This document shows, piece after piece, positions 46,079-55,794 of a stretch of DNA of 64,000 bases. Positions within the stretch are counted from its first letter, which is position 1, and each line of letters opens with the position of its first letter. The notes under the pieces were generated by a model. That model saw only the letters and a list, made by a program, of their open reading frames with translations, ran no database searches and had not been told where the DNA came from. A program made the position numbers and the translations under genes. Source of the DNA: an uncultured Clostridium sp. (GTDB lineage: Bacteria > Bacillota > Clostridia > Lachnospirales > Lachnospiraceae); the NCBI GenBank assembly GCA_900543885.1, contig UQTA01000005.1:28511-92510 (forward strand), given 5' to 3'.

Positions 46079-48895
46079 ATGAAAGACTTACATAAGCAGA
46101 CACATAAAAAAATGGCCCATGGATCCGGTCACTCCTTCATTACCTGTTTCGGTATCCTGGGATGGCTTTTTCATGGCATATTGTCTGTGATCACAACCGG
46201 TCTCGTCATCATGGCTGTCATCGGTCTTCTGATCTATGCAAAGGTAAAGCCTGAGTTAGACCAGTGCCGTGAGATTGCCTATGACAAGCTGGCGCAGATG
46301 GAACGGTCTGATTTTTCCATGCTCTCTGATACTGTTGTCTACGATAAGGACGGAAAGCAGATCGGACTTATTAACGCAGGGCACTATCAATATGTAAATA
46401 TAAGCAAGATAAGCATGAACCTGCAAAACGGCTATATTGCCCAGGAAGACCGTCGTTTTAAGAGCCACGGCGGTGTAGACTGGATCGCCACCTTCCGTGC
46501 AGGTCTTGCACTGGTAAAGCACGGCGGCCATGTAACCCAGGGCGGCAGTACCATTACCCAGCAGGTGATCAAAAATACATATCTCACTCAGGAGCGCACC
46601 TTTACCAGAAAGATCGTAGAGATCCTTTTAGCCCCTGAGATCGAGAAAAAATACTCCAAAGCTGATATTATGGAGTTTTACTGTAATACCAACTTTTACG
46701 GCCATCAGTGCTATGGGGTAGAGGCAGCCAGCCTGTATTATTTCGGAAAACATGCAAGTGATCTGGCTCCGGAAGAAGCAGCCATCCTCATCGGTATCAG
46801 CAACAGTCCATCTGCCTATGATCCAGTAGCACATCCAGACGCTTCTAAAACAAAGCGAAACGATGTTTTAAACAGTATGAAAGAAGTAGGCTATCTTTCT
46901 GAGGAAGACTACGAAAGAGCTGTAAATGCTCCCTTTAAGATCGTACAGCAGGAATCAGAAGGAACAGACGAAAATTACCAGAGCAGCTATGCTATTCACT
47001 GTGCGGCCCTGGAGCTGATGAAAAAAGACAATTTCCAGTTCCAGTATATCTTTAAAGATAAAGAAGATTATAATCAGTACATGGACCGTTATACAGCAGC
47101 CTACTCTGAAAAATCGGACCTGATCCGCGGCGGCGGTTTTCAGCTTTATACTTCTTTAGACAGTTCCATCCAGCAGCAGCTTCAGGAACAGATCGACCAG
47201 TCTCTTTCCGGCTTTACAGAACTGCAGGAAAATGGAAAATTTGCTCTTCAGGGGGCCGGTGTCATTGTAGATAATAAGACAAACTACGTAGTTGCCATTG
47301 TAGGCGGCCGCGGCACGGAAGACAAATTCAACAGAGCTTATTTAAGCGCCAGACAGCCGGGAAGTACCATCAAACCTCTGATCGACTACGGTCCTGCTTT
47401 TGATACAGGAGAATATTATCCTACACGTATTGTAAATGACCACAAGTGGGAAGACGGACCTTCCAACAGCGGCGGCCGTTATTTTGGAAATGTAACAGTC
47501 AGGGAAGCCTTAAACCGAAGCCTGAATACCGTTGCATGGCAGATCTTAGAGGACATTGGTGTTAATTATGGTCTGGATTATCTGGGTGAAATGCAATTCC
47601 AGAAGCTGACCTATGTAGATAATGATGTTCCGTCCTTAAGTATCGGAGGTTTCACCAACGGTGTCCGTGTAGTGGATATGGCAAAAGGCTACAGCACCCT
47701 TGCAAATGGCGGTGTATACAATGACCGCACCTGTATTACAAAGATCGTCCACGAACATGACGGAGAGCTGACCAAAGACTTAAAGCCATCTGCACATCAG
47801 GTTTACCGGGATGACTCAGCATTTATGCTTACAGACGTTTTAAAGGGAACCTTTACTGCTGCCTATGGCACAGGTCAGGGCCTTGGACTGGATAATGATA
47901 TGCCCGCAGCCGGAAAGACCGGTACTACCAACAGCAGCAAAGATACCTGGTTCTGCGGATACACCCGCTATTACACTGCTGCTATCTGGGTCGGTTATGA
48001 TATTCCACGAAATATGCCTGGTATCTACGGTGCTACCTATGCCGGCCGGATCTGGAAATCAGTTATGGACCAGATCCACCAGGAATTAGAGCCATGGGAC
48101 TGGGTACAGCCTGAAACAGTAGAGCGTAAAGTGGATTCAAAAACCGGAATGGAAGACTATTTCAGCACCACTGCCCAGTTCCGCGCAGAGCAGAGCCTTC
48201 ACGAAAAAGAGCAGGAACAGCTTGAAACCTCTCTCCAGGCTTCTGTAGATGCCTTTATGGAAAAAGAGATCACATCTGTAGAAGATACCTATACTGTAAC
48301 AGATGAATACAACAGCATTACTTCCAAACTGCCTCTGTTAGACGACGGGGAACTTCGCGCCAGCCTTTTAGAGAAGGCAGAAAGCCGGTATGACTATTTT
48401 AAGGAGATCATTGCCGGTATGGGCGATGAGATCAGCCGGTATGAGGCTGTTCAAGCAGAGGAAAAGAGACTTGCCCAGGAACAGGCTGCAAAAGATGCAG
48501 AAGCCAAACGGGCCCAGGAAGAAAAAGCTGTAAAGAAACAGACCTTTATGCAGGCCTTAGAACGGATTGAAAATCTGGAGTATCAGGAAACAGATGCCCA
48601 GAATCTGGTATCTGATGCCATTGACAAGCTTTCCCTGGTTGCCGGAGATGAAGAAGAATCTTCTCTTTCCGCAAGACTTCAGGCTGCTATCTCCCGCATT
48701 TCCACACTTCCAACGGCCAGCGAATGGAATGCTGCACAGGCTGAAAAAGAAGCGGAAGAGGCACAGAAAGAAAGTCAGGCTGACCAGCAGGTACAGACCC
48801 AGCAGCGTCAGCTTCGCTCTTCTTTAAACAGAGAACAATATAAATGGAACAATGCAGAAATCTATGGACCAGGAGGCAGAGGCGATGAAGAATAA
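46079..48895 (+). CDS. Class A penicillin-binding protein (PBP1a type)
   Basis: 938-aa bifunctional peptidoglycan synthase. One TM helix (about 22-54) is followed by the GT51 glycosyltransferase domain, with the catalytic Glu in EDRRFKSHGG and GGSTITQQ, then the transpeptidase domain: STIK (catalytic Ser, in RQPGSTIKPL), SLN (NRSLNT) and KTGTT. After about residue 690 a Glu/Ala/Lys-rich tail of about 240 residues is probably coiled coil, ending in a basic stretch. It is unusually long behind the transpeptidase. The next gene overlaps it by 11 bp. The -10-like TATAAT at 46005-46010 may belong to its promoter. Confidence 0.93.
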   Translation: MKDLHKQTHKKMAHGSGHSFITCFGILGWLFHGILSVITTGLVIMAVIGLLIYAKVKPELDQCREIAYDKLAQMERSDFSMLSDTVVYDKDGKQIGLINAGHYQYVNISKISMNLQNGYIAQEDRRFKSHGGVDWIATFRAGLALVKHGGHVTQGGSTITQQVIKNTYLTQERTFTRKIVEILLAPEIEKKYSKADIMEFYCNTNFYGHQCYGVEAASLYYFGKHASDLAPEEAAILIGISNSPSAYDPVAHPDASKTKRNDVLNSMKEVGYLSEEDYERAVNAPFKIVQQESEGTDENYQSSYAIHCAALELMKKDNFQFQYIFKDKEDYNQYMDRYTAAYSEKSDLIRGGGFQLYTSLDSSIQQQLQEQIDQSLSGFTELQENGKFALQGAGVIVDNKTNYVVAIVGGRGTEDKFNRAYLSARQPGSTIKPLIDYGPAFDTGEYYPTRIVNDHKWEDGPSNSGGRYFGNVTVREALNRSLNTVAWQILEDIGVNYGLDYLGEMQFQKLTYVDNDVPSLSIGGFTNGVRVVDMAKGYSTLANGGVYNDRTCITKIVHEHDGELTKDLKPSAHQVYRDDSAFMLTDVLKGTFTAAYGTGQGLGLDNDMPAAGKTGTTNSSKDTWFCGYTRYYTAAIWVGYDIPRNMPGIYGATYAGRIWKSVMDQIHQELEPWDWVQPETVERKVDSKTGMEDYFSTTAQFRAEQSLHEKEQEQLETSLQASVDAFMEKEITSVEDTYTVTDEYNSITSKLPLLDDGELRASLLEKAESRYDYFKEIIAGMGDEISRYEAVQAEEKRLAQEQAAKDAEAKRAQEEKAVKKQTFMQALERIENLEYQETDAQNLVSDAIDKLSLVAGDEEESSLSARLQAAISRISTLPTASEWNAAQAEKEAEEAQKESQADQQVQTQQRQLRSSLNREQYKWNNAEIYGPGGRGDEE

Positions 48896-49250
48896 AAAAG
48901 TACTTTGGCCGTGGGCGAAACGATATGTAATGGGAACAAGTAAAATCCACCCACAGGATTCCTCTGAAGCAGAAAACGAAGACGGCGCAAAACTTCCCTA
49001 CGACTCTTCTCCTATTGAAATAAATGAATGGTTCCACACCTTCATGTACATGAACATCCCTATCGCAGGCTGGTTCTACTTAAAAAAACTGGCCCGTCAG
49101 CCTGAACATAATAAACTGCAGGACTTTGCAAGAGCTTATCTCTATTATAAAATGGTCTTTCTGGCAATCTCTCTGGTGATCGTGATCCTGCTTTTGATCA
49201 TTGGCATCTTCAGTATCAACCGATTATTTGCCTATATGGAACTATTGTAA
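48885..49250 (+). CDS. Small membrane protein coupled to the PBP gene
   Basis: 121 aa, no recognised family. The polar N-terminal third is followed by an amphipathic or membrane segment (MYMNIPIAGWFYLKKLA) and a clear C-terminal TM helix (FLAISLVIVILLLIIGIFSI). The start ATG 48885, with AGGAGG upstream, lies inside the PBP gene, so translation is coupled. A partner or regulator of the PBP in cell-wall synthesis is the natural guess from context. Confidence 0.78.
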   Translation: MKNKKVLWPWAKRYVMGTSKIHPQDSSEAENEDGAKLPYDSSPIEINEWFHTFMYMNIPIAGWFYLKKLARQPEHNKLQDFARAYLYYKMVFLAISLVIVILLLIIGIFSINRLFAYMELL

Positions 49251-49295
49251 AATCCACCTGATCCTGGATGAATGCTTCCAAACCTGCATATAAGT

Positions 49296-49347
49296 AAAAA
49301 AATCCCCGTATCCGACACATTGTAGTGTGCAGATACGGGGATTTTTT
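49296..49347. terminator. Bidirectional terminator
   Basis: AATCCCCGTATC pairs with GATACGGGGATT. An A-run lies before and a T-run after, between the convergent PBP and cupin operons. Confidence 0.88.
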
Positions 49348-49382
49348 ATGCACAAACTTTATGATCTGTGCAAATTCTCTTC

Positions 49383-49733
49383 TTATTCGTAAAGGATCAA
49401 TGCGATCATCTCAACCGGCTCATCACCGATGCATGCAAGACCATGGCCTTCACCTGGTGCACAGTAAGCTACATCACCAGGGCCGATCTCTGTGATCGTA
49501 CCATTGTCATTATAACGTCCGTGACCGCTGAAAATGTAATAAGTCTCGCTGTCTCCCTTGTGAACATGATAGCCGATCTCACTGCCTGGATAAACAGTGG
49601 TATGACCGAACACACGGCCTTTCTGGCTCATTTCTTCCGGACCATTTAATAAGCTGCGTACCGTGATCTCCCCCACTCCGTTAAATGGGGCCGGTTTGCG
49701 GACAGTTTGCTTTTCTTCACTTTTTCTTACCAT
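49383..49733 (-). CDS. Cupin-domain protein
   Basis: 116-aa single-cupin protein. Motif 1 is YHVHKGDSETYYIFSG-like (HxH and Glu ligands), motif 2 PGDVAYCAPGEGHGL with the last His. A metal-binding sugar or organic-acid enzyme, or a small sensor, is possible. It is last gene of the RbsABC-like importer operon, just after an amidohydrolase. GAGG precedes ATG 49733. Confidence 0.85.
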   Translation of the reverse strand: MVRKSEEKQTVRKPAPFNGVGEITVRSLLNGPEEMSQKGRVFGHTTVYPGSEIGYHVHKGDSETYYIFSGHGRYNDNGTITEIGPGDVAYCAPGEGHGLACIGDEPVEMIALILYE

Positions 49734-49777
49734 AATAGCAACCTCACTTAAATTTAATCATGCTTTTGACCCTGGTA

Positions 49778-50692
49778 TCATTCAAAGTATACATTCTTTG
49801 CATTATTATAATATACGTCTTCCAGTTCGCTCTCTGTAAAGGCATCGCCCTTAACAAGGTAATCTGCTAAATGCTCATAAGGATCCTGGGTAGCTGCAAA
49901 TGGCGCATCTGTACCCCAAAGCAGACGGTCTGCTCCTAAGATCTCCTTTGCCATTTTCAGTACTTCATGTACTGCCGGGAATGGATAAGTGCCAGGTGCA
50001 ACAATCTTAGGCAGTGCTGCAATATCAAACCATACATTTGGCTTTTTCAGCAGCTCCAGGCTTAATTCCAGTTCTTTTTCTCTTCCTGGGATCGGTGCCA
50101 GCAGATGGCAGACAACTAACTTCATATTTGGATGATCTTCTGCGATCTTAGCAAGACTCCATGGCTGGTGGCTAGGCATAGTCAAGTCACCTACATCCAG
50201 TGCAACCGGCGCATTGTGTGCCTCAATAATATCAAACAGAGGGCGCATTTCTTTTCCTGCCAGGTCAAATGGATCATGGCAGCCCATGAGACCGCCGCCG
50301 CTGCTCACCTCAAACTTGGCAGCTTTAAATCCCTGCTTTTCAAAGAAATACTCCATGGTTTCAGCTGCATTAGTCATATATGGATCAATGGTGCAGGTCG
50401 GGCAGAAACGATCCGGATATTTTTTCAGGATCTCTGCATGATAACGGTTCTGGAATCCATACATACTGCCCTGCATCAGAACAGCCTTCTCAACCTCATT
50501 TTTATCCATCAGAGCCAGTGCCTGTTCTGCAGTAAAGTTTGTTTCTCCATATTCTCCATTCTGAGGGAACAGATCAAATACCTCTCCGTTTCCCCATGCC
50601 GCCTTACCATTTCCAATAGCACGCAGTTCCCCGCGGCGGCAATATCCAGCAACAATCTGAGCCAAATGTAAATGTGCATCTATCTTTTTCAT
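49778..50692 (-). CDS. Amidohydrolase-superfamily hydrolase (Amidohydro_2)
   Basis: 304-aa TIM-barrel metal-dependent hydrolase. N-terminal HxH in DAHLHL, a central Lys/Glu (AAKFEVSS), His in VCHLLAPIP and the catalytic Asp in WGTDAP. The class acts on lactones, amides or decarboxylates aromatic acids. Here it follows a sugar-type importer (ATG overlaps the permease stop by 1 bp), which suggests a lactone or cyclic sugar derivative as substrate (inference). Confidence 0.85.
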   Translation of the reverse strand: MKKIDAHLHLAQIVAGYCRRGELRAIGNGKAAWGNGEVFDLFPQNGEYGETNFTAEQALALMDKNEVEKAVLMQGSMYGFQNRYHAEILKKYPDRFCPTCTIDPYMTNAAETMEYFFEKQGFKAAKFEVSSGGGLMGCHDPFDLAGKEMRPLFDIIEAHNAPVALDVGDLTMPSHQPWSLAKIAEDHPNMKLVVCHLLAPIPGREKELELSLELLKKPNVWFDIAALPKIVAPGTYPFPAVHEVLKMAKEILGADRLLWGTDAPFAATQDPYEHLADYLVKGDAFTESELEDVYYNNAKNVYFE

Positions 50693-51690
50693 CAGGCCAT
50701 TTCCCCTTTCTTAAGGAATTTAAATTGTTTAAACCAATTTTTTGCTTTATCTTGATGCTGAAGTGCGTCAAAAGCAACAGCAGCAATTATAACAATACCT
50801 TTTACAAGGTCATGCTCCGTAGAAGGAACACTCATCAGGTTCAGTCCATTGTTTAAAAGTCCGATCAGGATCGCACCGAAGACACAGCCAGGTACAGTTC
50901 CCACACCGCCTAACAGACTGATACCACCAATAACCGCTGACATGATAACATAGTTCTCGTAGCCGCTTCCTGTACTTGCCATACACTGCTGTGTCATAGA
51001 AGCCAGAACGATGCCGCCAATGGCTGTGGTCAGTCCTGAAAGAACATATGCCAGGATCGTAACACCTGTATCGTTAATACCGGAAAGACGGGAAGCCACC
51101 GGGTTGCCGCCTACTGCATAAAACTGACGTCCAAGGGTGGTTTTTGAAAGTACAAACCAGCTGATAACAGCTACCACCAGCATAATATAAACCGGTACCG
51201 GGAAACCAAAAATCTTATATGTAGAAATACCTACAAATAATTTTGGTTCCATACAGCTTAAGATCTTGTTATTGGTAATCACCATGGAAAGTCCTAAAAA
51301 TGCAGTAGAACTTGCAAAGGTGATCAAAAATGCCGGAACTTTAAAAAATGTAATAATGATGCCATGGAAAGCACCTGCCGCAATACCAACAGCCAACGCC
51401 AGCAAAATACCGCAGATCACGCCGGTTGTACTATAATTCATAGAGCGGATCGTCATAACGCATGCTACAGAACACAAACCGCAAAGTGAACCGATGGAAA
51501 GGTCGATTCCTCCTAACAGAAATACAAAGATCGTTCCACTTGTCATAATGCCATAAACACTGATACTCCACAGCACATTTGAAAGATTGGAAACGGTTGG
51601 GAAGGAATTCGGTCGTAAAATGGCCAAAACAACAAAGCAGAGAACCAAAATGAGCGGCTTTGTAAGATTACTTACTTTGAATTTTTTCAT
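50692..51690 (-). CDS. Sugar ABC transporter permease (RbsC-like)
   Basis: 332-aa inner-membrane permease of the ribose/galactoside class (BPD_transp_2). Conserved GGIDLSIGS and AIGGISLLGGVGT stretches and about 8-10 TM segments. It is the second permease of the operon; the ATPase gene overlaps its start by 4 bp. Confidence 0.92.
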   Translation of the reverse strand: MKKFKVSNLTKPLILVLCFVVLAILRPNSFPTVSNLSNVLWSISVYGIMTSGTIFVFLLGGIDLSIGSLCGLCSVACVMTIRSMNYSTTGVICGILLALAVGIAAGAFHGIIITFFKVPAFLITFASSTAFLGLSMVITNNKILSCMEPKLFVGISTYKIFGFPVPVYIMLVVAVISWFVLSKTTLGRQFYAVGGNPVASRLSGINDTGVTILAYVLSGLTTAIGGIVLASMTQQCMASTGSGYENYVIMSAVIGGISLLGGVGTVPGCVFGAILIGLLNNGLNLMSVPSTEHDLVKGIVIIAAVAFDALQHQDKAKNWFKQFKFLKKGEMA

Positions 51691-53207
51691 ATTGCTTCCT
51701 CCTCTGTGGTAATACCGGAGCCTGCTTCCAGTACCATCGCCTGTGTTACCATACCATGATCAAATTCTTTCACAATATGGCCTTTTCTCATAACCAGGAT
51801 ACGATGAGAAACACGGATCAGCTCCTGCAGATCGGATGAAACTAAAATGATGCCCACTCCTTTTTGTGCCAGCTGTTCCAGTATATTATAGATCTCGTCT
51901 TTGGCACCAACATCAATACCGGCAGTTGGCTCATCAACGATCAGGATCTTCAGATCACGCTCCAGCCATTTTCCTAAAACAACTTTCTGCTGGTTTCCGC
52001 CGCTCATCAGACCTACCTGCTTATCAGGATCATTTGGGCGCACATCAATGGATTTTATGGTATGAAGTGCCATATCCAGTTCACTTTTTTCGTTGATGGC
52101 AAGACCATTTTTCTTAATAATATCGTAGTTAGTCAAAGCTACATTGCGGGTGGTGGACAAAAGAGGGATAAATCCCTGTCCGCGTCGGTCTTCCGGCACA
52201 AATCCAAAACCTGCTTTGATACTTGCCTTTGGAGATGGCTTAAAGTTTTGCTGTCCATCAAATGTTATGGTACCTTCTGTATGGGAATCAATACCATAAA
52301 TAGCGCGCACCAGTTCTGTACGTCCCGCACCGATCAGACCTCCGAAACCAAGGATCTCACCTTTGTGCAGCTCAAAATTGATGTTGCTGAAATTACCTAC
52401 ATTAGAAAGGTTTTCTACCTTTAATAATACATCACCTGTAGGTTTGCGCATTTCTTTAATAGAACCGCTGCTTTCATCTACTACTTTACCAATCATGTAC
52501 TGGATGACTTTTTTCGGATCAATATCATCATGCTCCAGAACTACCTCATTTTTACCATCTCGCAGAACGGTAAGGCGGTCGGACAGACGGTATACTTCCT
52601 CCAGACGGTGACTGATATAAATAATAGAAACACCACGTTCTCTCAGCTGTTCAATAATTCCAAAAAGGGTCTCTGCCTCTTTACCGGAAAGAGAAGCGGT
52701 GGGCTCATCCATGATCAGCAGCTCTGCATTGCAGCTTAAACCTTTTAAGATCTCCACCAGCTGGCGGACACCAATACCCAGGTCAGAAACCCTTGCAGTT
52801 GCTTCAATTGGGAAGTTATACTGTTTGATCAGCTCTGCCGTCATCGCATTCATTTTCTTATGATCGATCACACCGAATCGGCGCGGTTCACGTCCCAGGA
52901 AAACATTCTGTGCTACAGTCAGTGACGGAATAACAGAAAGCTCCTGATAGATACAGGCCATTCCCAATGCCTGGCAATCACCTAAACTATTGATCTCTAC
53001 CGGCTTTCCCTTCCATTCAATTACACCTGAATCCTTTGTATAAGCACCTGTCAGGATTTTGATCAGTGTGGATTTTCCTGCACCGTTTTCTCCCATCAAA
53101 GCATGAACTTCGCCTTTACGGACATCAAAATTTACACTTTTTAACACCTGTACGCCAGAAAAGCTCTTACAGATGCCTTTCGCTTCCAGAATTACTTCAC
53201 TGCTCAT
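51687..53207 (-). CDS. Sugar ABC transporter ATPase (RbsA-like, two ABC domains)
   Basis: 506-aa double ATPase. ABC1: Walker A GENGAGKST, Walker B LIMDEPTASLS. ABC2 starts at about 255 with degenerate Walker A GLIGAGRTEL, SGGNQQKVVLGKWL and LIVDEPTAGID. This is the usual RbsA/MglA layout. The start at 53207 has AAGGAGG upstream; a longer in-frame reading lacks one. Four-base overlaps join it to both permeases. Confidence 0.93.
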   Translation of the reverse strand: MSSEVILEAKGICKSFSGVQVLKSVNFDVRKGEVHALMGENGAGKSTLIKILTGAYTKDSGVIEWKGKPVEINSLGDCQALGMACIYQELSVIPSLTVAQNVFLGREPRRFGVIDHKKMNAMTAELIKQYNFPIEATARVSDLGIGVRQLVEILKGLSCNAELLIMDEPTASLSGKEAETLFGIIEQLRERGVSIIYISHRLEEVYRLSDRLTVLRDGKNEVVLEHDDIDPKKVIQYMIGKVVDESSGSIKEMRKPTGDVLLKVENLSNVGNFSNINFELHKGEILGFGGLIGAGRTELVRAIYGIDSHTEGTITFDGQQNFKPSPKASIKAGFGFVPEDRRGQGFIPLLSTTRNVALTNYDIIKKNGLAINEKSELDMALHTIKSIDVRPNDPDKQVGLMSGGNQQKVVLGKWLERDLKILIVDEPTAGIDVGAKDEIYNILEQLAQKGVGIILVSSDLQELIRVSHRILVMRKGHIVKEFDHGMVTQAMVLEAGSGITTEEEAI

Positions 53208-54196
53208 ACAGCTGCCTCCTTTTCTGCTTTTTTCTTCTGAGCACGGTTCTGCATAAAGCCACGATACCATGCATCAAAGATAACTACCAGAATAATGATA
53301 ATACCTTTAATAACATACTGGTAAGCTGTATTCAGCTGCAGCTTCAGGATACCATTATCCAGTGCTGCCATAAAAATAGCTCCCAAAAAAGTACCAATAA
53401 TATCACCATCGCCGCCATCCAGAGCACAACCTCCGATAACTGCTGCTGCGATCGGGTCAAAGTTAAAGCTGCTGCCAAGCAGAACTGTGGTTGACTGAAG
53501 GCGGGCAACACTGAAGATACCGCCTACTGCAGCCAGCAATCCTGTGACTACAAATGCACCGATACGGGTACGATCCGTATTGATACCAGAAAGCTGTGCC
53601 GCTTTGAAATTGGAACCAACTGCATAAAGATTCGTACCGAAACGTGTCTTCTTTAAGATAAACTGTCCCAGCAGGCTAAGCAGGACCATAGCGATCACAA
53701 CATAATAAATACCATTAACACCTTCGCCTAAGAAAGTAAAACCATGGGCACGCATCTGCACACTCTGGATCGAACCTGCTGCATCACGTACTGCGATCAC
53801 GTAAGTCAGGCTTCGGTAAATCCCCATCGTAGCCAGCGTTCCAATAAATTCAGGCAATTTAAGCTTTGTAACAACAAATCCATTAATTGCACCACAGACA
53901 ATTCCTACTACCAGACCGATCAGGATCATGATCGGAAGCGGGATCAATGTATAAACATAAATATTGGCCATGACCATACCTGTCAGCGCCATAACTGATC
54001 CTGTGGAAAGATCAATACCTGCTGTTAAAATAACATATGTAATACCTATACCTACAATACCTGCCACTGCAGAGTCACGGACAATTGCAGACAAGTTAGA
54101 AGCGGTAAGAAAATACGGGCTCTTGGCTGCAAAAAATACAGCCAGTACAGCAAGCATTCCTACCGAGATCAACTTACGAAGTGTATCCTGTTTCAC
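53204..54196 (-). CDS. Sugar ABC transporter permease (RbsC-like)
   Basis: 330-aa BPD_transp_2 permease with TAGIDLSTGS and PIAAAVIGGCALDGGDGD (the family Gly-rich loop). It is first permease of the operon and overlaps the ATPase by 4 bp. Two distinct permeases instead of one homodimer is a variation on the ribose-type importer. Confidence 0.92.
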   Translation of the reverse strand: MKQDTLRKLISVGMLAVLAVFFAAKSPYFLTASNLSAIVRDSAVAGIVGIGITYVILTAGIDLSTGSVMALTGMVMANIYVYTLIPLPIMILIGLVVGIVCGAINGFVVTKLKLPEFIGTLATMGIYRSLTYVIAVRDAAGSIQSVQMRAHGFTFLGEGVNGIYYVVIAMVLLSLLGQFILKKTRFGTNLYAVGSNFKAAQLSGINTDRTRIGAFVVTGLLAAVGGIFSVARLQSTTVLLGSSFNFDPIAAAVIGGCALDGGDGDIIGTFLGAIFMAALDNGILKLQLNTAYQYVIKGIIIILVVIFDAWYRGFMQNRAQKKKAEKEAAV

Positions 54197-54230
54197 TGTT
54201 GATCCTCCTTTTTAATCATATTGAATAAAA

Positions 54231-54270
54231 GAAGGGGTGAGGCTACTCACCAGAAAGCCTCGCCCCTCTC
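54231..54270 (-). terminator. Intercistronic hairpin between binding protein and permease
   Basis: GAAGGGGTGAGGCT pairs with AGCCTCGCCCCTCTC (one mismatch). On the minus strand it is followed by TTTTATT. It would act as a partial terminator in a 117-bp gap. Confidence 0.6.
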
Positions 54271-54313
54271 ATTACAGATTTAAGATCCTATGATGTTGAC
54301 TATTTCCTTATGA

Positions 54314-55372
54314 TTACCAACGATCAGACTCAGGAATATCACCAACTGTATCTGGAGTAACAACTTTACACTCCATAACAACCTGTGGTGTTTCGCTCAG
54401 GCTGGTGTAGCTGTACTCAGAGTTGATCAGCATCAGAGCGATCTTTGCTGCTGTACTTCCTTCATCCCAGCTGTTGGTATAAATAGTACCCGCCATCTGA
54501 CCATTTTCGATCATCTTCAGAGCATCTTTTTCGCCATCAGCACCCCAGATGTACATAGATCCGGTCTTGCCAGCAGATTCAACTGCTAAAGCAGCACCTT
54601 CAGCCATAGCATCGTTGATAGCAAATACGCCATCGATCTGATCATAGTTCTGCAGGAAGCTGTTCATAACAGTAGTAGCAGTCTCTTTCTCAAAGTTTGC
54701 TGCCTGTGCATCCAGAACCTTGATCTCAGGATAGTTAGCAATGGTATCTTTGAAACCTTTTTCAAGGTTATCCGTACGGGTCAGACCTGCAACACCTTCA
54801 ATAATAACAACGTTGCCCTTTTCTCCCATCTGCTTTGCCATCTCATCAGCAGCCATACGTCCTGCATCGTAATCAACAGCCATAACCAGTGCGGAGTGTG
54901 TAGTATAAGCATCCAGGTTCATTGTAACAACAGGAACACCAGCAGCCTCTGCATCATCAACAGCAGACGCTAATGCAGTACCATCAGAACACTGCAGGAT
55001 GATAGCCTGGCAGCCCTGGTTTACAGCATCTGCTACCTGTGTAACCTGAGTCTCTGCAGAAGAGTCAGCGTTGTACTCGATGATGGAAATATTATCCCAT
55101 GCAGCACACTCACGCTTGATTCCTTCCAGCCATCCCTGGTTGTTCGGAGTAGAAATATCATGTGCAATGTAAGCAATCTTGATCTCAGTCTCACCATCAT
55201 AAGGATTCAGGCGGACCTTCTTGGAAGCAGTTTCAGTGCTTTCAGTTGTACTTGCTGCTGCAGCTGCTGTTGTTTCCTCCCTGGCACCAGCGTTGTTAGT
55301 TCCATTGGAACATGCAACAAGTGCACATGCAGCCATACCTACGGCAACGGTTTTCAGAATGTTTTTCTTCAT
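54314..55372 (-). CDS. Sugar-binding lipoprotein (Peripla_BP_4, RbsB-like)
   Basis: About 352 aa. Lipoprotein signal with VAC-type lipobox (ACALVACSNG), a short Ala/Thr linker, then the ribose-binding fold (IKIAYIAHDISTPNNQGWLEGIKREC-type start, here split; GVFAINDAMAEGA; GADGEKDALKMIENGQ). It is first gene of the operon, under LacI-type operators. ATG 55372 has GGAGGGG upstream; a TTG start five codons up lies inside that site. Confidence 0.92.
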   Translation of the reverse strand: MKKNILKTVAVGMAACALVACSNGTNNAGAREETTAAAAASTTESTETASKKVRLNPYDGETEIKIAYIAHDISTPNNQGWLEGIKRECAAWDNISIIEYNADSSAETQVTQVADAVNQGCQAIILQCSDGTALASAVDDAEAAGVPVVTMNLDAYTTHSALVMAVDYDAGRMAADEMAKQMGEKGNVVIIEGVAGLTRTDNLEKGFKDTIANYPEIKVLDAQAANFEKETATTVMNSFLQNYDQIDGVFAINDAMAEGAALAVESAGKTGSMYIWGADGEKDALKMIENGQMAGTIYTNSWDEGSTAAKIALMLINSEYSYTSLSETPQVVMECKVVTPDTVGDIPESDRW

Positions 55373-55411
55373 AGTTTTCCCCTCCAATTATATTTTTTCA
55401 CAAGAGAATCT

Positions 55412-55455
55412 GCAACATGTTGCTTTGTTTATCGAAACTTGTTGCAACATGTTTC
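55412..55455. promoter_or_regulatory. Candidate LacI-type operators
   Basis: GCAACATGTTGC (55412-55423) is a perfect palindrome. GAAACTTGTTGCAACATGTTTC (55434-55455, split at the central GC) is a 20/22 palindrome with the same TTGC/GCAA core. Both lie before the binding-protein gene, and TGTTGCAAA recurs near 55652. The gap 55373-55794 otherwise holds AT-rich promoter sequence for the divergent genes. Confidence 0.6.
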
Positions 55456-55794
55456 ATGTCCAAACTGTAACATATTTGCACAATAAAATCAAGTGTAAAT
55501 GATATTTTTTTAATATTTTTTTGTTTTATTCTAATATCTCCCCTGATTTCGTTGCACAAACTGGATACTTTTTCGCAACAAAATCGCCTTGTCCTTATTT
55601 TAACGAACTTTATTTGTAGCTTGTTTCACTTTTTATGAAACTTTTCATGTTTTGTTGCAAATATAAACTTACAAAAGCAAATTATACGTTGCTTTTACAA
55701 TTTTTTTCTGGTAGAATGATGGAAGAATTGCAGACAGAAAACTACAGACCAAAAATTACAGATAGAAAATCAATGATAGAAAGGAGTGTGTACC

